Assembly (NCBI RefSeq): GCF_014252395.1 | Contig: NZ_CP059219.1 | Coordinates: forward strand, 172,610-236,609 | Origin: Blattabacterium cuenoti | GTDB lineage: Bacteria; Bacteroidota; Bacteroidia; Flavobacteriales; Blattabacteriaceae | Direction of reading: 5' to 3' | DNA: 64,000 nt | Part shown: positions 17,537-25,788 of the stretch, piece by piece | Position numbering within the stretch: position 1 is the stretch's first letter | Layout: the number at the start of each line of letters is the position of its first letter | The notes under the pieces: generated by a model | What the model was told of the DNA's origin: nothing | Database searches by the model: none | The model's input: only the letters and a program-made list of their open reading frames with translations | Program-made: the position numbers and the translations under genes

Positions 17537-18283
17537 TTATGAGGATAAAAATAAATATAATATAGCTGCTATAATACTTCCAACAATAGGTCCTATTATT
17601 GGAATAATAGCATAATCCCAATTACTTTTTACTTTTCCAGGTATTGGAATTATAGAATATATAATTCTAGGACCTAAATCACGAGCAGGATTAATAGCAG
17701 CACCTGTAGAACCTCCTAAAGATAAAATAACACCTAACACTACCAAAGCAGAAGGTAATGCCCCTAAAGATCCTAAACCGATTATATACTTATTTTCTTT
17801 AAAAAAAAGGGATCCTTCTGTTGTAAGATATAAAGAAATAAAAATAAAAATAAAAGTAGCTAATACTTCACTAAAAAAATTCATAAAAAAATTATTTATA
17901 GAAGGAATTGTTACAAAAACAGATAGTTTATCTTGTCCTTCTTTCGTTTCAAAAAAATGATCTTTATATAAAAACCATACTAATAAAGATCCAAACATAG
18001 CTCCAATTAATTGTGAAAAAATATAAAAAGGGACCATATTCCAATTAAATTTTCCAATTATAGCAAAACCTATTGTTACACATGGATTTAAATGTGCTCC
18101 ACTGTAAGGAGCAGAAACAAGAACCCCCATAAAAACAGCTAAAGACCATCCTATAGCAATAGTTAACCACTCTCCATTTTTATTATAACCTTTAGTTTTT
18201 GATAAAATAACATTTGCTACCACACCATTACCTAAAAATATCAAAATCATTGTTCCTATGATTTCTGCACATATTTTTGTCAT
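17537..18283 (-). CDS. glpF: Glycerol uptake facilitator (aquaglyceroporin)
   Basis: Inner-membrane channel for glycerol, 248 residues, six membrane helices plus two half-helices. I chose the ATG at 18281-18283. A longer frame from 18340 would overlap glpK by 46 bases and adds a polar, non-homologous tail. The second pore motif is the GlpF-type NPARDLGPR. The first is NPC (Asn66-Pro67-Cys68) in place of NPA. The gene lies 11 bases behind glpK, giving the order glpD-glpK-glpF. Confidence 0.95.
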   Translation of the reverse strand: MTKICAEIIGTMILIFLGNGVVANVILSKTKGYNKNGEWLTIAIGWSLAVFMGVLVSAPYSGAHLNPCVTIGFAIIGKFNWNMVPFYIFSQLIGAMFGSLLVWFLYKDHFFETKEGQDKLSVFVTIPSINNFFMNFFSEVLATFIFIFISLYLTTEGSLFFKENKYIIGLGSLGALPSALVVLGVILSLGGSTGAAINPARDLGPRIIYSIIPIPGKVKSNWDYAIIPIIGPIVGSIIAAILYLFLSS

Positions 18284-18294
18284 ATTATTTAATT

Positions 18295-19791
18295 TTATTT
18301 TCTTGACCAAGAACGAGTTGTTTTTATCGCTTTTTTCCAACCTTTAATTCGTTCTAAACGATTAGATAATTCCTTTGGTTCAAAAACTTGTTCCAGTTGC
18401 CATTTATCTTGAATATCATCTAAACTAGTCCAATAATTAACAGCTAAACCAGATAAGTAAGCGGCTCCAGCTGCTGTAAGTTCGGAAATTTTAGATTTTA
18501 CAACTTTTACATTTAAAATGTCTGATTGAAATTGCATTAACAATTTATTTACCGTAGCTCCTCCATCTACACGAAGTTCTTTTATAGAAATACCAGAATC
18601 TGCTTCCATAGCTTTAAGAACATCCATATTCTGAAAGGCTATACTTTCTAATGCAGCACGAACAAAATGAGCAGAAGATGTTCCTCTTGTTATGCCTACA
18701 ATTGTCCCTCTAGCTTTTTGGTCCCAATAAGGTGCTCCTAAACCAGAAAAAGCTGGTACCATATATAAACCTTCTGTATTTTCTACTGAAGAAGCTATCG
18801 TTTCTGCTTCATTTGAAGATAAAAGAAGGCCTAATCCATCTCTAAGCCATTGTATAACAGCTCCTGCAATAAAAACACTTCCTTCTAAAGCATATTGCAC
18901 TTTATTTTTAATTTTCCAAGCAATAGTAGTTATCAAATTATTTTGAGAAAATACAGGATTTTTACCTACATTCATTAACATAAAACAACCTGTTCCATAA
19001 GTATTTTTTACCATACCAATTTTAGTACACATTTGACCAAAAAGAGCAGCTTGTTGATCTCCAGCAATTCCAGATATTGGAATTTTATGAGAAAGAATAT
19101 GTCCTGTAGTGTAACCAAAGATTTCACTAGATGATTTTACTTCTGGAAGCATATTCATTGGAATATCAAATAAATCAATTAATTCTTTATCCCAATTAAG
19201 TGTATGAATATTAAAAAGCATAGTACGAGAAGCATTAGTAACATCTGTTACATGAATTTTTTTACCGGTTAAATTCCATATTAACCATGAATCTATAGTA
19301 CCAAAAACTAAAGATCCAGAATTAGCTTTTTTTTTAGCTCCTGGTACATTTTCTAATATCCATTTAATTTTTGTAGCAGAAAAATAAGGATCTATAATTA
19401 AACCTGTTTTTTTTCTAATCATCTCAGTTAATCCTTCTTTTTTTATAAGATCACAATATTTAGATGTACGCCTATCTTGCCAAACTATAGCATTAAATAC
19501 AGGTTCTCCTGTTTTTTTGTCCCATATAACAGTAGTTTCTCTTTGATTTGTTATTCCTATAGATACAATATTTTCTCCTTGTAAATTAGCTTTTAAAATT
19601 GCTTCTAAAGCAACTGAAGCTTGTGTAGACCATATTTCTTCTGCATTATGTTCTACCCATCCAGGATAGGGATAAATTTGTGTAAATTCTCTTTGAGCTA
19701 GGGAAATAATATTTCCTATTCTATCAAAAATAATAGCTCTAGAACTAGTAGTTCCCTGATCTAATGATAGCACATATTTTTTCATAAACAT
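18295..19791 (-). CDS. glpK: Glycerol kinase
   Basis: Phosphorylates glycerol to sn-glycerol 3-phosphate. Its 498 residues are full length for the FGGY family. It has the phosphate-1 motif [12 protein letters not shown], the substrate segment [19 protein letters not shown], and the C-terminal adenosine motif [20 protein letters not shown]. Met1 and Met3 (MFMKK) are both possible starts. It sits between glpD and glpF. Confidence 0.97.
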   Translation of the reverse strand: MFMKKYVLSLDQGTTSSRAIIFDRIGNIISLAQREFTQIYPYPGWVEHNAEEIWSTQASVALEAILKANLQGENIVSIGITNQRETTVIWDKKTGEPVFNAIVWQDRRTSKYCDLIKKEGLTEMIRKKTGLIIDPYFSATKIKWILENVPGAKKKANSGSLVFGTIDSWLIWNLTGKKIHVTDVTNASRTMLFNIHTLNWDKELIDLFDIPMNMLPEVKSSSEIFGYTTGHILSHKIPISGIAGDQQAALFGQMCTKIGMVKNTYGTGCFMLMNVGKNPVFSQNNLITTIAWKIKNKVQYALEGSVFIAGAVIQWLRDGLGLLLSSNEAETIASSVENTEGLYMVPAFSGLGAPYWDQKARGTIVGITRGTSSAHFVRAALESIAFQNMDVLKAMEADSGISIKELRVDGGATVNKLLMQFQSDILNVKVVKSKISELTAAGAAYLSGLAVNYWTSLDDIQDKWQLEQVFEPKELSNRLERIKGWKKAIKTTRSWSRK

Positions 19792-19830
19792 ATGATGATG
19801 ATAAAGGTATAACGAAGTTTATCTATTATA

Positions 19831-21438
19831 TCAAATTACTGGATAATAATATTGCATAGCTAATTTTTTGAAAGCATCTACTTGTGATTTTTGCCATTTT
19901 TCATCAAAAGAAAGTTCTTTAGCCATTAATGCTGCTACTTTTGGTGCGATATCTATTGCTTTTTTAGCATTTAAAAATAATAAACGTAACCTTCTTGCCA
20001 AAACATCTTCAATTGTTCTAGCCATTTCATAACGTACCATCCATATAACTTCTGCTTCGGTACAAAAATAAGAAGATATTTTATTAGAAGATATTAATGT
20101 AGTACCTAATAATGGATTTTTTTTAATTAATTTCTTTATATGATATTCATCTTCTCCATATTTTTTCCAATATAAATTATTATGGAGTTCATATGAACAA
20201 TTAGATCCATAAATTTTTAGATTTTTAGTAATAGAAGGTTTTACATGAAATTTTCCTATTTCAATAGCTTTATTAACAGTATCTTCTGCCATTTTTCTAT
20301 ATGTAGTCCATTTTCCACCTATAATACTTATCAATCCAGAATGACTAATTATAAGTTGATGAGATCTAGAAATATCTTTAGTTTTATTAGTAAAATAATT
20401 TTTAGGAACAAAAAGAGGTCGTAACCCAGAAAAAGCACTTAGTATATCACTTTTTTTTGGATTTATAATAAAATACTTATTAAAATTTTCTAAAATAAAA
20501 TTTATTTCCTCTTCTAGAGGTATTGGTTCTAAAACACTTTTTTCTAAAAAAGTATCTGTAGTTCCTACCAATACATGATCATACCAAGGTACACAAAATA
20601 ATATCCTTCCATCCGAAGTTTTCGGTATTACTATGGAATCTGTACTATTAAAAAAATATTTATCTAATACAATATGTGTTCCTTGACTAGGTTTTATGGA
20701 AATAGAAGACTCTGATTTATCCATTTTTAAAATAGAATTAGAAAAAACACCAGTAGCATTAATTACTATTTTAGAATAAATAGAATATTCTCTTTTAGTT
20801 TCAAAATCATAAGCTATAACTCCAGATATTTTATTTCCTTCTTTTTTTATAAGATTTTTTACTTGAAAATAATTTAATAAAAAACCACCTTGTTTAACAC
20901 AAGTTTGTGCTAAATTAATAGCTAAACGAGCATCATCAAACTGTCCATCATAATATAAAATACCTCCTTTTAATTTATTAGTTTTAATTTCAGGAAAACA
21001 TTTTATAATTTCATTTTTAGATAAAAATTTAGATTTACCAAAACTTAAACTTCCAGATAACCATTCATATAATTTTAAACCTGTCCAATACCAAATTCCC
21101 ATTTTCCAACTAAAAATTGGAATAACAAATTTTTGTTTTCTAACTAAATGTGGAGCATTTTTTAACAAATATCCTCTTTCTTTTAAAGCTTCATAAACTA
21201 ATTTTATATTTCCTTGAGCTAAATACCGTATACCTCCATGAACTAATTTTGTACTACGACTAGAAGTTGCTTTAGAAAAATCTGATTGTTCTAAAAGAAG
21301 AGTTTTATATCCTCTAGATGCTGAATCTAAAGCTATTCCTAATCCTGTAGCTCCTCCTCCAATAATAACAATATCCCAAATATTTACACTTTCTAAAGTC
21401 TTCAAAAATTTATCTCTATTTAAAAAATCTTTCATCAT
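19831..21438 (-). CDS. glpD: Glycerol-3-phosphate dehydrogenase (FAD, respiratory)
   Basis: Oxidises glycerol 3-phosphate to dihydroxyacetone phosphate and passes electrons to the quinone pool at the membrane. The FAD-binding motif is IIGGGATGLGIALDSASRG near residue 25. TSSRSTKLVHGGIRY and VGTTDT also mark the family. At 535 residues it is complete, with the C-terminal domain. MM at the start leaves two ATG options. It is first of glpD-glpK-glpF and has its own TACGTTTG -7 box 20 bases upstream. Confidence 0.97.
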   Translation of the reverse strand: MMKDFLNRDKFLKTLESVNIWDIVIIGGGATGLGIALDSASRGYKTLLLEQSDFSKATSSRSTKLVHGGIRYLAQGNIKLVYEALKERGYLLKNAPHLVRKQKFVIPIFSWKMGIWYWTGLKLYEWLSGSLSFGKSKFLSKNEIIKCFPEIKTNKLKGGILYYDGQFDDARLAINLAQTCVKQGGFLLNYFQVKNLIKKEGNKISGVIAYDFETKREYSIYSKIVINATGVFSNSILKMDKSESSISIKPSQGTHIVLDKYFFNSTDSIVIPKTSDGRILFCVPWYDHVLVGTTDTFLEKSVLEPIPLEEEINFILENFNKYFIINPKKSDILSAFSGLRPLFVPKNYFTNKTKDISRSHQLIISHSGLISIIGGKWTTYRKMAEDTVNKAIEIGKFHVKPSITKNLKIYGSNCSYELHNNLYWKKYGEDEYHIKKLIKKNPLLGTTLISSNKISSYFCTEAEVIWMVRYEMARTIEDVLARRLRLLFLNAKKAIDIAPKVAALMAKELSFDEKWQKSQVDAFKKLAMQYYYPVI

Positions 21439-21458
21439 GTTTCACTCATATAAAATTA

Positions 21459-21466
21459 CAAACGTA
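21459..21466 (-). promoter_or_regulatory. Putative -7 box for the glp operon
   Basis: The minus strand reads TACGTTTG (TAnnTTTG), 20 bases before the glpD ATG in the 113-base ffh-glpD gap. This would let glpDKF be transcribed separately from ffh. Confidence 0.45.
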
Positions 21467-21509
21467 ATATTCATCCTAATTGGTATTTTAAAAATATTTA
21501 ACGAACAAA

Positions 21510-21527
21510 ATTAAAAATATTTTTAAT
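21510..21527 (-). terminator. 18-bp perfect palindrome behind ffh
   Basis: ATTAAAAATATTTTTAAT is a perfect palindrome 24 bases after the ffh stop. It could fold at the mRNA end, but it is purely A/T with no intervening loop, so a terminator role is weakly supported. Confidence 0.25.
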
Positions 21528-21551
21528 AAAAGAAAATTTTATTCATTAAAA

Positions 21552-22886
21552 TCATTTTTTCATTTTTAAAAAAAAATCTTTTATAATTTCTTTTCCTGAA
21601 TTAGAATTAATTTTTTTCATAATTTTATTTATATCATTAAATTGTTTTAAAAATATATCTATATCATTTAATGAAATTCCAGAACCTTTAGATATTCTTT
21701 CTTTTCTATTAGAAGAAAGAATCTTTGGATTATTTCTTTCATAAGGAGTCATAGAATAGATTATAGATTCTATTTTTTTAAAATGATCTTTTTCATTATT
21801 ATTATTATTAGTAAAAAAATTATTGATTCCAGGAATCATAGAAATTATATTTTTAATATTTCCTATTTTTTTTATTTGTTGAATTTGCTCTAATAAATCA
21901 TTAAAATTAAAACGATTTTTAGAAATTTTATGATAAATTTTCTTAGTTCGTTTATCATCAAATTTTTCCTGTACTTTTTCTACTAAAGAAACTATATCAC
22001 CCATTCCTAAAATTCTATTAGCTATTCTATCTGGATGAAAAATTTCAATATCTTCTATTTTTTCTCCATTACTAATAAATTTTATTGGTTTTCCTACTAC
22101 ACTAGAAATAGTTATAGCAGCTCCTCCTCTACTATCTCCATCTAATTTTGTCATTACTATACCATCAAAATTTAATATTCTTGAAAAAGATTGAGCTGTG
22201 TTTATAGCATCTTGTCCCGTCATAGCATCTACAACAAATAAAATTTCATTTGGTTTAGAATATTCACTTATTTTTTTTATTTCATCCATCATTATTTGAT
22301 CAATAGCTAATCTACCTGCTGTATCAATAATAATAACATTATTCTTATTTTTATAAGCATAAAAAATAGATTGATCTATTATTTCTATAATATCCTTACT
22401 TTTTTTTAAAGAAAAAACAGGAATATCCACTTGTTTTACTATAGATTGTAATTGATCTATAGCAGCAGGACGATGAATATCTGCAGCTACTAATAATGGA
22501 TATTTATTTTTTTTTTTTAAAAAAAAAGCAAGTTTAGAAGAAAAAGAAGTTTTTCCACTTCCTTGCAATCCACAAATTAAAATTATGCTAGGATTTTTAG
22601 AAATATTTATTTCTATATTCTTACTTCCCATAAGAAGAACTAACTCATCATATACTAATTTTGTAATTACTTGTCTTGTATTTAAAGAAGTAAGTATTTT
22701 TTTACCAATAGATTTTTCTTTAATTTTTTTAATAAAGTTTCTTACTATTTTGTAATTGACATCTGCATCAATAAGAATTTTTCCTATTTCTTTTAAAGAA
22801 CTTACAATATTTACTTCTGTTATTTTATTATCTCCCTTCAAAAAATGAAGAGCTTTGTTAAATTTTTTTTGTAAATGATCAAACAT
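21552..22886 (-). CDS. ffh: Signal recognition particle protein (SRP54)
   Basis: GTPase that binds signal sequences and 4.5S RNA for cotranslational membrane targeting. Domains in order: N-domain helices; G-domain with CGLQGSGKTSF (G1), DTAGRLAID (G3) and TKLDGDSRGG (G4); and a methionine-containing M-domain with the RNA-binding segment SNRKERISKGSG. I start it at the ATG 22884-22886 (MFDHLQKKF). A frame from 22916 would overlap argS by 14 bases and add only Cys/Lys residues. Codons near residue 126 include a U9A12 run. Confidence 0.96.
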   Translation of the reverse strand: MFDHLQKKFNKALHFLKGDNKITEVNIVSSLKEIGKILIDADVNYKIVRNFIKKIKEKSIGKKILTSLNTRQVITKLVYDELVLLMGSKNIEINISKNPSIILICGLQGSGKTSFSSKLAFFLKKKNKYPLLVAADIHRPAAIDQLQSIVKQVDIPVFSLKKSKDIIEIIDQSIFYAYKNKNNVIIIDTAGRLAIDQIMMDEIKKISEYSKPNEILFVVDAMTGQDAINTAQSFSRILNFDGIVMTKLDGDSRGGAAITISSVVGKPIKFISNGEKIEDIEIFHPDRIANRILGMGDIVSLVEKVQEKFDDKRTKKIYHKISKNRFNFNDLLEQIQQIKKIGNIKNIISMIPGINNFFTNNNNNEKDHFKKIESIIYSMTPYERNNPKILSSNRKERISKGSGISLNDIDIFLKQFNDINKIMKKINSNSGKEIIKDFFLKMKK

Positions 22887-22902
22887 AAGTATACATTTTT
22901 TT

Positions 22903-24654
22903 TTACATACGATCAAGCATTTTAATACCTAATAAATTCATACCATATTTTAAAACATTTCCTGTAACATGAATGATATTCATACAAAGATTACTATGAA
23001 CAATATCTAAAGGATCTATTAATTTTTTCTTTTGATAAAGATAATTAAAAGTTTTAGATACTTCATATACATAATTTGCTATTAAAGATGGGTTTAAATG
23101 AATTGCTGCTTTTTTTAAAATTAAAGGATATTTTTGAAGAATTTTAATCATATCTTTTTCATATACATCAAATTGAGCTTTTTCCCAATAAGAATTTATT
23201 AATGAACATAAATCGAAAAATCTACGTTCTAAAGAACGTATTCTAGAATAAGTATATTGAATATAAGTTCCAGTTTTCCCCTTTAAACTTATAGATTTTT
23301 CAGGGTTAAAAATAATTTTCTTTTTTGGATCTATTTTAAGGAAATAATATTTTAAAGCACCTATTCCTATTATTTCATAAGATTTTTTTTGTTCTTTTTT
23401 TGATTTTGAATTTATTTTTTTTTTTGCAATAGTAAACATTTCCAAAATTATATTATCCGCATTAATAACATTTCCTTCTCTAGATTTCATGATTCCACTT
23501 GGTAAATAAACCATTTCATAAGAAAAATGAGTCATTTTTTTTACCCATATATATCCTAAACGTTTTAATATACTAAAAAGAACTTGAAAATGATAATCTT
23601 GTTCTTTTCCTACAATATAAATTAATTGATCTATATTATATTTTTTAAAACGTTCTACAGCTGTACCAATATCTTGAGTTATATATACGGATGTTTTATC
23701 AGATCGTAATAAAAGTTTTTGATCAAATCCTTCTTTTATTAGATCTATCCATATAGATCCATCTTTTTTTTTAAAAAAAATACCTTTTTTAAAACCTTTT
23801 TTTATAATATTTTTTCCAATTTCATAAATTTTACTTTCATATTCTATTTTATCAAAAGTAATTCCTAACTTTTCATAAGTTTCTTCAAATCCATCGTATA
23901 CCCATTTATTCATATTTTTCCAAATATTTCTAGTTTCAGTATCTTCATTTTCCCATTTTTTTAACAAATCTATAGCTTCTATCAAAATTGGAACTTTAAT
24001 TGGAATTTTTTTTTTATTTAATTTTTTTATTTCTTCACGATACACTTGATCAAATAAACTATAATATTTTCCAACAAAATGATCTCCTTTCATTTTTACT
24101 TTATCAGGAGTTTTACCTTTACCAAATTTTTTCCAAGAAATCATAGATTTACAAATATGTATACCTCTATCATTAATCATTTGGATCTTTATTACTTTAT
24201 AACCAACCATTTTTAGTATTTCTGCTACAGCAGATCCAATAAAACTATTTCTTATATGTCCTAAATGAAGAGGTTTGTTTGTATTAGGAGAAGAATATTC
24301 TATCATAATTCTTTTGGAAGAAAATTTTAAATGATAAAAATTAGAATTTAACATTTTTTTAAGAAGATATATATAATAACTTTCTTTGAAAATAAAATTT
24401 AAAAAACCTCCAATAACAGAAAAACAAATAGATCCTTTTAATTGATTTTGTACATAATTTCCTATATTATACCCTACTTTTTCTACGGATTTTTTTAACT
24501 TTTTAGATAAAGAAAATAAAATTAAGGTAATATCTCCTGGATATTCTTTTTTAGTATACTTAAATTCTAATCCTTGATAAGGAATAGATTCATTATATAA
24601 AACATATATAGATTTTTTTACTGTTTCCTCTATAGATGGGAAATGATCTTTCAT
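22903..24654 (-). CDS. argS: Arginyl-tRNA synthetase
   Basis: Class I synthetase charging tRNA-Arg, 583 residues. It has the ArgRS-specific N-terminal domain, the HIGH variant PLHLGHIRN and YSSPNTNKPLH just before it. The GIMKSREGNV segment replaces KMSKS, as is usual in this enzyme. The C-terminal DALR anticodon domain has YTYSRIRSL and ends in LLGIKMLDRM. It is 6 bases behind ilvE and 16 bases ahead of ffh, probably in one transcript. Confidence 0.96.
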   Translation of the reverse strand: MKDHFPSIEETVKKSIYVLYNESIPYQGLEFKYTKKEYPGDITLILFSLSKKLKKSVEKVGYNIGNYVQNQLKGSICFSVIGGFLNFIFKESYYIYLLKKMLNSNFYHLKFSSKRIMIEYSSPNTNKPLHLGHIRNSFIGSAVAEILKMVGYKVIKIQMINDRGIHICKSMISWKKFGKGKTPDKVKMKGDHFVGKYYSLFDQVYREEIKKLNKKKIPIKVPILIEAIDLLKKWENEDTETRNIWKNMNKWVYDGFEETYEKLGITFDKIEYESKIYEIGKNIIKKGFKKGIFFKKKDGSIWIDLIKEGFDQKLLLRSDKTSVYITQDIGTAVERFKKYNIDQLIYIVGKEQDYHFQVLFSILKRLGYIWVKKMTHFSYEMVYLPSGIMKSREGNVINADNIILEMFTIAKKKINSKSKKEQKKSYEIIGIGALKYYFLKIDPKKKIIFNPEKSISLKGKTGTYIQYTYSRIRSLERRFFDLCSLINSYWEKAQFDVYEKDMIKILQKYPLILKKAAIHLNPSLIANYVYEVSKTFNYLYQKKKLIDPLDIVHSNLCMNIIHVTGNVLKYGMNLLGIKMLDRM

Positions 24655-24660
24655 AAAAAA

Positions 24661-25722
24661 TTATAAAATTTTTTTTAATTTAATTCTCCAACCGAAAGGA
24701 TCTACGGATAAATTATGTTGTATATCTAATAATTTTTTTTTTAAAAAAATAGATATTCTTTCTTTTTCTGGAAGATTTGGTAAATAAAAATTAGTTCCTT
24801 TGTAACTAATCAATTTAAAATAATTAATAACAGCTGCAGTTCCACAACCAAAAGCTTCTTTTAAGATACCTGTTTGTATACCTTCTATGATTTCTAAAAC
24901 ACTTAATTCTCTTTCTTCTACATAAAATCCTTCTTCTTTAGCCAAAGAAATAATGCTTTTGCAGGTTATACCACTTAATATATTATCATTAGCTTTTGGA
25001 GTTATTAATTTATTTTTTAACCAAAAAAAAACATTCATAGTTCCAGATTCTTCTATTTTTGAGTGAGTAGAAGAATCAGTCCATAATACCTGATCAAACC
25101 CTTTTTCATTTGCTAATCTAGTAGGATAAAAAGAAGAAGCATAATTTCCAGCAGCTTTAGTAAATCCTACACCTCCTAATGAGGATCTACTATATTTTTC
25201 TTCTATTTTTATTTTCAAAGGATGTTTGTAATAAGAATCTGCAGGTGTTGATATAATCATAAACATATATTCTTCAGATGGTTTAGCAGATAAAACTCCT
25301 TTTGTTGCAATTAAAAAAGGACGTATATATAAAGATTGCCCATAATTCTTTGGTATCCAATTTCTATCTATATCTATTAATTTTATCAATCCATTCATAA
25401 AAATATTTTCTGGTATAGAAGGCATTTCCAAACGAATAGCTGATCGATTAATTCTTTTAAAATTTTCTTTTGGACGAAATAAAAAAACTTCTTCTTTTTT
25501 ATCCTTATAAGCTTTCATTCCTTCAAAAACAGCTTGTCCATAATGAAATACAAGAGATATAGGAGATAATATTATATTTCCAAAAGGTTTAATAATAGAA
25601 TTCATCCACTTTCCATGTTTGAATTCAGAACAAAACATATGATCTGAATAATGATTACCAAAAATAATGTTATCAAAATCCATTGTCCTTATCCTTGAAT
25701 GTAAAGTTGTTTCTATTTTCAT
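24661..25722 (-). CDS. ilvE: Branched-chain amino acid aminotransferase
   Basis: PLP enzyme that transfers the amino group in the last step of Ile, Leu and Val synthesis, or the first of their breakdown. The 353 residues match the longer BCAT group. HYGQAVFEGMKAY marks the N-domain, the Schiff-base Lys lies in FTKAAGNYASS, and EESGTMNVFF and GCGTAAVI follow. It sits next to the fused E1 gene, which suggests linked branched-chain 2-oxoacid metabolism. Confidence 0.95.
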   Translation of the reverse strand: MKIETTLHSRIRTMDFDNIIFGNHYSDHMFCSEFKHGKWMNSIIKPFGNIILSPISLVFHYGQAVFEGMKAYKDKKEEVFLFRPKENFKRINRSAIRLEMPSIPENIFMNGLIKLIDIDRNWIPKNYGQSLYIRPFLIATKGVLSAKPSEEYMFMIISTPADSYYKHPLKIKIEEKYSRSSLGGVGFTKAAGNYASSFYPTRLANEKGFDQVLWTDSSTHSKIEESGTMNVFFWLKNKLITPKANDNILSGITCKSIISLAKEEGFYVEERELSVLEIIEGIQTGILKEAFGCGTAAVINYFKLISYKGTNFYLPNLPEKERISIFLKKKLLDIQHNLSVDPFGWRIKLKKIL

Positions 25723-25788
25723 AAAGTTAAAAAAATTGATGAAAACAAATTAATAAATAATATTTTTTTACGGTAAAATACTTATTTT

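Noticed and set aside
18284-18340. Longer glpF start overlapping glpK
   Set aside because: The extra 19 residues are polar and unconserved, and would overlap glpK by 46 bases; the ATG at 18281-18283 gives the normal aquaporin N-terminus.
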